Shown here one piece after another: positions 5,861 to 9,967 of a DNA stretch of 9,967 nucleotides. Numbering within the stretch: the stretch's first letter is position 1; the number at the start of each line of letters is the position of its first letter. The stretch comes from JAUYIV01 sp040882645 (GTDB taxonomy: Bacteria; Actinomycetota; Acidimicrobiia; Spongiisociales; UBA11373). The position numbers and the translations under genes were made by a program. The stretch is taken from positions 1 to 9,967 of the forward strand of contig JBBEAX010000100.1 of assembly GCA_040882645.1 (NCBI GenBank). Reading direction: 5' to 3'. Under the pieces are notes generated by a model, which saw only the letters and a list, made by a program, of their open reading frames with translations, was not told the origin of the DNA and made no database searches.

Positions 5861-7033
5861 ATGGGCCGCGGCCCGGGTCGGGTTGTCGCCTCCCATCTGA
5901 TCGCTCGCAGGGCATTCGTGTCGGCCCTGGGATTCGCGCTGATCTCAGTCGGGTGGAGCGCTCGCGTCCTGGTTGCAGGTGGTTCGTGGTGGGGGCCGCT
6001 CCACTCCTTCCTGGCAGGAACCGTGCTCCTGGCCATTTCCGGGGCGAGCCAGATGTTCACCATCACCTGGTCGGCCACGGTGCCGCCCTCCCGCACCGGC
6101 GTCCTCTCCCAGAGATGGCTGATCATCGCCGGGGTGGCTTCGGCGCTGGTCGGGGTGACCTATCGGGTCCCGCTGCTCGTGTGGATCGGCGGCGGCGCCA
6201 CCGTCGCCGGGGTGGCCCTGCTCGGTGCCCTCATCTATGGCGCGATTCGGAGGAGCCTGCTTCGCCGGTTCGATCTTTCGTCGCGCTTCTATCTGACCGC
6301 GTTCGCGGCCGGCGCCGTGGGGATCACGCTGGGAACCATGATGGGCGCCGGCGTCGTCGCCGGCTCGTGGCCGACAGTTCGGCTGGTCCACGTCCACCTC
6401 AACGTGGTCGGCCTCGTCGGCCTCACCATCCTTGGCACCATCCCGACGCTTCTGCCCACGACTGCATACAACCGCGCGGTCTCCGGCAGAGAGGCGCGGG
6501 TCGCGTGGTGGGTGGCACTGCTCGGCACCGCGGCGATCGGTTTCGGCCTATGGATACCCGAACTGGTGGGGGCGGGCACCATCGCGATCTCCGTGGCCGG
6601 CCTCCTGATCCTCGGCGGCATCCTCTTCCGACTCGGAAAGCGTGGCCTGCACAAGCTCGCGTTCCTGCAGATCACCGTGGGGACGCTCTGGCTCATCGGG
6701 TGGGGTCTCGTCAATGGAATCCGGGTCGCGGACAGCGGGACGATGACCATGTTCAGCGGCTGGACCGGAGCGGTCGTGGTCGCCGGCATCGGCCAGGTGC
6801 TGGTGGGTTCCCTCGCCTATCTGGTGCCCGTACTGCGGGGCTCTCCATTCGTGGCCAACCGGGAAATCATGGAGCGAAGGGCCTGGCTGCCTCTGGTCAC
6901 GCTCAATGCAGCCGGGTTCCTCGTAGGGGCAGGTGCCCTGGCGTGGGCCGCGGTGCCGTTCTTGGCGTGGCTCGCTGACTTCGCGGTCCGGCTCGTCCGG
7001 GTGATCGCGGGACGGGCACCGACCGAGGCGTGA
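5861..7033 (+). CDS. Polytopic membrane protein, NnrS/CcoN-like (multicopper-oxidase membrane-domain type)
   Basis: The 390-aa protein has about ten hydrophobic helices over nearly its whole length. Two His-bearing motifs stand out: WWGPLHSFLAG near residue 45 and VHVHLNVVGLVGLTILGTIP near 175, followed by LLPTT. The same pattern (H-x-H-x-N-x-x-G, then LG and a Pro) is characteristic of the membrane domain found in NnrS-like proteins and at the N-terminus of some actinobacterial multicopper oxidases, distantly like heme-copper oxidase subunit I. The histidines could bind heme or metal. Here the domain stands alone, with no cupredoxin part and no oxidase subunits nearby. ATG 5861 is the first sensible start, although the frame is open far upstream; its ribosome-binding site (AGGACGG, 5844-5850) is weak, so coupling to the small gene before it is possible. 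Confidence 0.68.
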   Translation: MGRGPGRVVASHLIARRAFVSALGFALISVGWSARVLVAGGSWWGPLHSFLAGTVLLAISGASQMFTITWSATVPPSRTGVLSQRWLIIAGVASALVGVTYRVPLLVWIGGGATVAGVALLGALIYGAIRRSLLRRFDLSSRFYLTAFAAGAVGITLGTMMGAGVVAGSWPTVRLVHVHLNVVGLVGLTILGTIPTLLPTTAYNRAVSGREARVAWWVALLGTAAIGFGLWIPELVGAGTIAISVAGLLILGGILFRLGKRGLHKLAFLQITVGTLWLIGWGLVNGIRVADSGTMTMFSGWTGAVVVAGIGQVLVGSLAYLVPVLRGSPFVANREIMERRAWLPLVTLNAAGFLVGAGALAWAAVPFLAWLADFAVRLVRVIAGRAPTEA

Positions 7034-7060
7034 CGCTGGGAGCCGGCGGAGTTACCTCCC

Positions 7061-7091
7061 TGTAGACGAAAGAGTCTACAATGTGGTAGAC
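7061..7091 (+). promoter_or_regulatory. Operator of the toxin-antitoxin operon
   Basis: TGTAGAC (7061-7067) and GTCTACA (7074-7080) form a perfect 7-bp inverted repeat with a 6-bp centre, and a third half-site GTAGAC follows at 7086-7091, inside the -10 region. This is the arrangement expected for cooperative binding of a ribbon-helix-helix dimer of the antitoxin, which usually represses its own operon. Confidence 0.7.
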
Positions 7092-7092
7092 T
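7087..7092 (+). promoter_or_regulatory. -10 element, leaderless geometry, toxin-antitoxin operon
   Basis: TAGACT is followed by six bases and the GTG at 7099. It overlaps the third operator half-site, so repressor binding would cover the promoter. No Shine-Dalgarno precedes the antitoxin gene. Confidence 0.55.
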
Positions 7093-7098
7093 CCCTGG

Positions 7099-7338
7099 GT
7101 GAGCACGACCATTCGAATAAGTGAGGAGACTCGAGACCGGCTAGCGACGTTGGCCGACGCCACGGGCCGTCCGATGACCCGGGTCCTCGATGAGGCGGTC
7201 GACGCGCTCGAACGGAAGATCTTCTTCGACGCCTTGAACCGGCGGTACGAAGAGCTGCGCGACGACGCCGGAGCTTGGGCTGAGATCGAGGAGGAGCGCC
7301 GCGCCGAGGAGGGCTCGGTCGGGGACAGCTCCGGGTGA
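7099..7338 (+). CDS. Ribbon-helix-helix antitoxin (MazE-like)
   Basis: The 79-aa protein begins with STTIRISEETRDRLATLA, a typical RHH beta-strand plus first helix, continues with a second helix (about 25-38, MTRVLDEAVDALERK), and ends in an acidic, probably disordered tail (EIEEERRAEEGSVGDSSG) of the kind that wraps and inhibits MazF-type toxins. It should bind the operator upstream as a dimer and neutralise the toxin encoded next. The GTG start fits the leaderless promoter exactly. The stop codon overlaps the toxin start (GTGA), so translation is coupled. The assignment as the toxin partner comes from this order and overlap. Confidence 0.85.
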   Translation: MSTTIRISEETRDRLATLADATGRPMTRVLDEAVDALERKIFFDALNRRYEELRDDAGAWAEIEEERRAEEGSVGDSSG

Positions 7339-7673
7339 TCCCGCGTCGGGGCGAGATCTGGTTGGTCGATTTCGGCGAGCCTGTCGGTCGTGAGCAGGCA
7401 GGGACCCGTCCCGCCGTGGTCGTGTCGACCGACGCGCTGAACGAGGGGCCTTCTGGTGTGGTCGTGGTCGTCCACATCACGTCGACGCGCCGCGGGCTTC
7501 CGTCCCACGTCGAGATCGAGCTGGGACCTTCAGGCCTCGACCACCCGAGCTATGCCAAGTGCGAGGACGTGAAGTCCATCTCGGATCGGCGGCTCGTCGA
7601 TCGCCTGGGCGTCGCCGGCCCCGAGTCGATGTTCGCCATAGCTCGGGTGCTGCGATATCTGCTGGAGGCTTGA
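7335..7673 (+). CDS. MazF-like type II toxin (mRNA endoribonuclease)
   Basis: The 112-aa protein is a full-length PemK/MazF-fold toxin. RRGEIWLVDFGEPVGREQAG at the N-terminus holds the conserved GEIW and the G-x-E-Q-x-G-x-R-P loop, followed by RPAVVVST, a central beta-strand (GVVVVVHITS) and the near-C-terminal CEDVKSISDRRLVDRLG (C76) that is highly conserved in MazF. Such enzymes cleave single-stranded RNA at short motifs and arrest growth when free of antitoxin. The GTG start overlaps the antitoxin stop by 4 nt and has no separate promoter. All key motifs are present, so it looks active. Confidence 0.9.
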   Translation: MIPRRGEIWLVDFGEPVGREQAGTRPAVVVSTDALNEGPSGVVVVVHITSTRRGLPSHVEIELGPSGLDHPSYAKCEDVKSISDRRLVDRLGVAGPESMFAIARVLRYLLEA

Positions 7674-7706
7674 GTAGGACCGACCGCCGCGTAGGTTGCG
7701 TCATGC

Positions 7707-7727
7707 GTTCCGGCTCGTCCGGCTGAC
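7707..7727 (+). repeat. Dispersed 21-bp repeat, copy 2 (copy 1 at 3721-3741)
   Basis: This 21-bp stretch beginning GTTCCGGCTCGTCCG is repeated at 3721-3741 with one mismatch (20 of 21). Copy 1 is the tail of the decayed small-gene copy; copy 2 lies between the toxin stop and the convergent dehydrogenase stop. A looser match occurs near 6986-7005 inside the membrane-protein gene. The origin is unknown; it may be another relic of the same small-gene 3' end. Confidence 0.5.
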
Positions 7728-7729
7728 CC

Positions 7730-8731
7730 TCAGACCTCGATGACCACGTTGCCGACCTTCTGGCCGGTCTCGACGAAGCGGTAGGCCTCGACGATCTGGT
7801 CGAGCGGGTAGGTCCGGTCGAGCACCGGCTTGAACGCCCCGGAGAGGATCTGCTCCCGCAGCCACTTCAGGCCCTCCGTGTCCGTGTTGGGTCCCCCGAA
7901 GATCTGTCGACGGCCGCGGAACAGCTTGGTGATGCCCGCGAGCAGGAACCACCAGGCGAACACCGGGACGAACATGAACGGCTTGTGCAGCAGCGGGCGA
8001 TCAGTCGCCACATAGATGCCCTTCGGCTTCAACAGGTGGCGGCATTTGAGGAACGAGTTTTTCCCCACCGCGTCGTACACCACGTCGTATCGCTCGGAGT
8101 CCTTGGTGAAGTCCTCGGTCTGGTAGTCGATCACCCGATCGGCCCCCAGGCCCTTGACCAGATCCAGGTTCGCCGTGCCGCACACCGCGGTGACCTTCAC
8201 TCCCTTCGCCTTGGCCAGTTGCACCGCCGCCGAGCCGATCGCCCCGGTGGCGCCGTAGATCAGGACCGAGTCACCCGCGTCGAGGCCGGTGCTGGTGATC
8301 ATGGCCATTGCGTAGTGGGAACCCTCGGTGCTGGGCGCCGCCTCCACGTAGCTCCGCCCCTCGGGGATCGGCATGGTCAGAGGGCGGTCGGCACGCACCG
8401 TCATGTATTCGGCATGGGCGCCGAAGGTGCCTTCGCACCATCCCAACACCCGGTCGCCTGCCTGAAAGCCGGTGACGTCCTTGCCCATCCCCACCACCTC
8501 GCCGGCGAACTCGGTGCCGAAGATCGGCACCTTGGGCCGGCGCAGCCCGCTGAAGAACCTGATGACGAACGGCTTGCCGCCCCGGTAGCCGCAGTCGGTG
8601 CGATTGACTGTGGTGGCGCGTACCCGCACCAGCAGCTGGTCGTCTTGCGGGGTGGGCACCTCGGCCTGTTCGATTTTCACTCGCTCGGGCGGACCGTACC
8701 GGGTGCAGACCGCTGCCTTCATCGTTGCCAT
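7730..8731 (-). CDS. Medium-chain NAD(P)-dependent alcohol dehydrogenase / quinone oxidoreductase
   Basis: The 333-aa protein is a complete MDR-superfamily enzyme. The GroES-like catalytic half covers about 1-130 with MKAAVCTRYGPPERVKI, GTEFAGEVVGMGKDV and GDRVLG. The Rossmann half has YGATGAIGSAAVQLAKAKG at 159-177, then GADRVIDY and YDVVYDAVGK. The Cys and His ligands of zinc-dependent ADHs are not in place, so it is likely a zinc-free oxidoreductase, using NADPH or NADH to reduce quinones, enones or aldehydes. It starts with ATG 8731 behind GAGAGG (plus-strand CCTCTC 8744-8749). It is the last gene of a minus-strand cluster with the Nudix gene and the MDR fragment. Confidence 0.88.
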   Translation of the reverse strand: MATMKAAVCTRYGPPERVKIEQAEVPTPQDDQLLVRVRATTVNRTDCGYRGGKPFVIRFFSGLRRPKVPIFGTEFAGEVVGMGKDVTGFQAGDRVLGWCEGTFGAHAEYMTVRADRPLTMPIPEGRSYVEAAPSTEGSHYAMAMITSTGLDAGDSVLIYGATGAIGSAAVQLAKAKGVKVTAVCGTANLDLVKGLGADRVIDYQTEDFTKDSERYDVVYDAVGKNSFLKCRHLLKPKGIYVATDRPLLHKPFMFVPVFAWWFLLAGITKLFRGRRQIFGGPNTDTEGLKWLREQILSGAFKPVLDRTYPLDQIVEAYRFVETGQKVGNVVIEV

Positions 8732-8732
8732 T

Positions 8733-8760
8733 GGTTTCTGGTTCCTCTCGGTTTCTGGTT
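8733..8760 (-). repeat. 11-bp direct repeat flanking the dehydrogenase ribosome-binding site
   Basis: The plus-strand sequence GGTTTCTGGTT occurs at 8733-8743 and again at 8750-8760, with the complement of the Shine-Dalgarno sequence (CCTCTC, 8744-8749) between them. Part of the block, CTGGTTCCTCTC, also occurs at 8979-8990 upstream of the dehydrogenase fragment. Confidence 0.6.
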
Positions 8761-8779
8761 GGCCGCGGGGATCCCGCGG

Positions 8780-8974
8780 CTAGTGCAACTCTCGGAAGAA
8801 GCGGATGAGGTACGGCTTGCCGCCGCGGTCTCCGCTCTCGGGGAACTCGACCTCGGATCGGAGGCCAACCAGCGACCGGTGGGCTCTGAGCCGTGCGACC
8901 TTCTTGAACTCGATCACATCAGGCGGTCCGGACATCCTGACCACCGTTGCCATGACTTGGGCTCTGGCTGTCAT
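8780..8974 (-). pseudogene. Truncated N-terminal copy of an MDR dehydrogenase
   Basis: The 64-aa frame contains MATVVRMSGPPDVIEF and ends RGGKPYLIRFFRELH then TAG. The full-length dehydrogenase downstream has MATMKAAVCTRYGPPERVKI and RGGKPFVIRFFSGL. At DNA level 8796-8829 and 8553-8586 agree at 29 of 34 bases, and both copies share ATGGCAACG and the ribosome-binding-site block CTGGTTCCTCTC. It covers only about the first 60 residues, lacks the whole NAD-binding half and most of the catalytic half, and its middle is divergent. So it is a duplication relic, although it keeps its own Shine-Dalgarno and an open frame, and may still be translated. Its ATG overlaps the Nudix stop (ATGA). Confidence 0.68.
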
Positions 8975-9726
8975 CTCCCTGGTTCCTCTCTTCGTTTGGT
9001 AGATCTGGCGTGAATCGGTCCGCCCTGGCGCCACGCCCGGCCCGCCCGATATAGCTCGGCGGGTCGGCCTCCAGTGACGCCGGGCTGAGAACGCCGCCCG
9101 GTGGGGATCACCCAGCCGTCGGCGGCCACGATGCTGCGGCGGAAGTTGGCGGCGTCCAACTGCACGCCCCAGATCGCCTCGTACACGGCGCGCAGTTCGG
9201 CGAGCGTGAAGGTGGTCCCCACAAAGGCGGTGGCGATGCCGGACACCTCGAGTTCGACCCGGGCCCGGTCGACCGCCTCGCGGACGATCTGGAGGTGATC
9301 GAAGGCCACGTCGATCTTCTCGTTGAGCACGTCGGAGACTGGGACCAGCGAGGCGTCGGCGGCGTCGGAGCCGGCCACCACTGCGCCGACATCGCGCAGC
9401 ACCGCCAGGTAGCCGACGGTGACGACGTTCATCCGGGGATCGCGGTCCGGATCGCCATACGCACCGAATTGGGTGAGCAGGCGGGCGGCGTCGACGCCGG
9501 TCTCCTCGACCAGTTCCCGCTGCGCGGCCTCGTCCAGGGTTTCGGTGGGGCGCTTGAACCCGCCAGGAATCGCCCACATCCCCTTGAACGGATCCTCGCC
9601 ACGGCGGATCAGCAGAACCTGCAGTTCCCCGTCGATCATCGTCAGGATCACGATGTCGACCGTGACGGCGAAAGCGGGGAACTGGGATGGATCGTATCCG
9701 GCGGGGGGTCCGGTTCTTGTCGTCAT
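8971..9726 (-). CDS. NrtR-like Nudix protein with C-terminal winged helix
   Basis: The 251-aa product has an N-terminal Nudix hydrolase domain with an intact box G56-x5-E62-x7-R70-E71-L-x-E74-E75-x-G77, followed by GAYGDPDRDPRMNVVTVGY, typical of ADP-ribose-type substrates. The C-terminal part (about 165-228) has FTLAELRAVYEAIWGV, DAANFRR and GRPAELYRAG, the winged-helix signature of NrtR regulators that respond to ADP-ribose and control NAD metabolism or sugar use. An intact box means it may be catalytic as well as regulatory. After YRAG a basic tail of about 23 residues (ending EEPGR) coincides with the ribosome-binding site of the next frame. ATG 9726 is supported by a -10 element seven bases upstream; no Shine-Dalgarno is visible. 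Confidence 0.85.
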   Translation of the reverse strand: MTTRTGPPAGYDPSQFPAFAVTVDIVILTMIDGELQVLLIRRGEDPFKGMWAIPGGFKRPTETLDEAAQRELVEETGVDAARLLTQFGAYGDPDRDPRMNVVTVGYLAVLRDVGAVVAGSDAADASLVPVSDVLNEKIDVAFDHLQIVREAVDRARVELEVSGIATAFVGTTFTLAELRAVYEAIWGVQLDAANFRRSIVAADGWVIPTGRRSQPGVTGGRPAELYRAGRAWRQGGPIHARSTKRREEPGR

Positions 9727-9770
9727 GACTGGAACTGTAGCACATGGTTAGGGTCAGTGCGACTGGAACT
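9727..9770 (-). promoter_or_regulatory. Direct repeats and leaderless promoter of the Nudix gene
   Basis: The plus-strand decamer GACTGGAACT occurs at 9727-9736 and 9761-9770, 34 bp apart start to start. The minus-strand -10 element TACAGT (9734-9739) overlaps the near copy and ends seven bases before the ATG, so the mRNA would be leaderless. The spacing of the repeats, just over three helical turns, and their placement over and upstream of the -10 suggest an operator, possibly for autoregulation. This is inference; the decamer is not a recognised NrtR box. Confidence 0.5.
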
Positions 9771-9801
9771 TGGGCCTTGTCTTGCTGGGCTGCAATTGGC
9801 A

Positions 9802-9820
9802 ATACGCGATACGCGATACG
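9802..9820 (+). repeat. Tandem heptamer ATACGCG
   Basis: The unit ATACGCG is present at 9802-9808 and 9809-9815, and ATACG follows at 9816-9820. It lies in non-coding DNA about 75 bp upstream of the Nudix start. Confidence 0.6.
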
Positions 9821-9913
9821 ACAGAGCGTTCAGCCGCGTTCGGTGCGAGTTCGGTCGACCCTTACGGGAGGCGGAAGAGGGCCAGGCTCCTAGCAACGCG
9901 TCTGGTCTGAGCG

Positions 9914-9945
9914 CCCCCTCTCTATGAAGGGGGTGGTCTTGTCAA
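9914..9945 (-). promoter_or_regulatory. Hairpin and possible minus-strand promoter
   Basis: CCCCCT (9914-9919) and AGGGGG (9928-9933) form a hairpin with an 8-nt loop. On the minus strand TTGACA (9940-9945) is a perfect -35 hexamer and TAGAGA (9919-9924) a poor -10, but the 15-bp spacer is short. Either a terminator for a gene to the right or a promoter toward the Nudix gene is possible; neither is proven. Confidence 0.3.
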
Positions 9946-9967
9946 GTGGGGTTGGGGGGTGGGTCTC

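Larger units (their letters stand above)
9771..9967. other. Non-coding end of the window with tandem heptamer
   Basis: I see no gene in this last stretch. At 9802-9820 the heptamer ATACGCG is repeated in tandem (two full copies and most of a third), next to CAATTGGCAAT-like sequence. This could be a simple repeat or part of an extragenic element. The right-hand end is very G-rich. The window ends before anything downstream can be judged. Confidence 0.4.

Noticed and set aside
7692..7726. Seven-codon frame (MRSGSSG) after TAGGTT downstream of the toxin
   Set aside because: It is too short to support as a gene, the spacing to the -10-like hexamer is five bases, and it coincides with a dispersed repeat.
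7985..9013. Plus-strand frame of 342 codons opposite the dehydrogenase and fragment
   Set aside because: The minus strand carries a complete MDR enzyme; the plus-strand translation shows no domain and is rich in His, Gly and Arg, as expected for a complement frame.

Overview
The window is GC-rich chromosomal DNA that most likely comes from an actinobacterium, possibly of the Acidimicrobiia type. The lineage is an inference. It rests on the base composition, two lipoproteins with long threonine-rich linkers after the lipobox, a DUF222/HNH (13E12-type) nuclease gene behind a textbook actinobacterial LexA box, and several genes whose TANNNT -10 element lies only 6-7 nt before the start codon, the layout of leaderless mRNAs. 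There is no rRNA, tRNA, CRISPR array, phage module or complete insertion sequence.

Layout, left to right. Positions 1-996: a possible leader with a 19-codon peptide, then a RIO-family protein kinase. 1078-1515: a small secreted protein interrupted by one in-frame TGA at codon 33. 1550-2800 (minus): a DUF222/HNH endonuclease convergent with it, with an SOS box over its start. 3110-5588 (plus): a septum-formation-type lipoprotein, a VOC/glyoxalase protein, a four-helix membrane protein and a second Thr-rich lipoprotein. 5662-7033 (plus): a tiny basic Cys/Gly/Ser protein with an apparent CTG start, followed 22 nt later by a polytopic membrane protein resembling the membrane domain fused to some multicopper oxidases (NnrS/CcoN-like). 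7061-7673 (plus): a MazEF-type toxin-antitoxin pair with its own operator. 7730-9726 (minus): a putative operon of an NrtR-like Nudix regulator, a 64-codon fragment of a medium-chain dehydrogenase, and the full-length dehydrogenase. 9727-9967: non-coding, with short repeats, a hairpin and a possible promoter.

Functional links that the sequence supports: the toxin-antitoxin genes overlap by 4 nt under a shared palindromic operator. The Nudix stop overlaps the start of the dehydrogenase fragment (ATGA), and the fragment and the full gene share the same ribosome-binding-site context, which suggests a duplication. The nuclease is probably DNA-damage inducible. The rest looks like independent housekeeping or accessory genes.

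The least ordinary elements are the CTG-started small gene and its decayed in-frame copy about 2 kb upstream, the TGA-interrupted secreted protein behind an intact promoter, the dehydrogenase duplication, the regulatory repeats before the Nudix gene, and the recurring leaderless promoter geometry.
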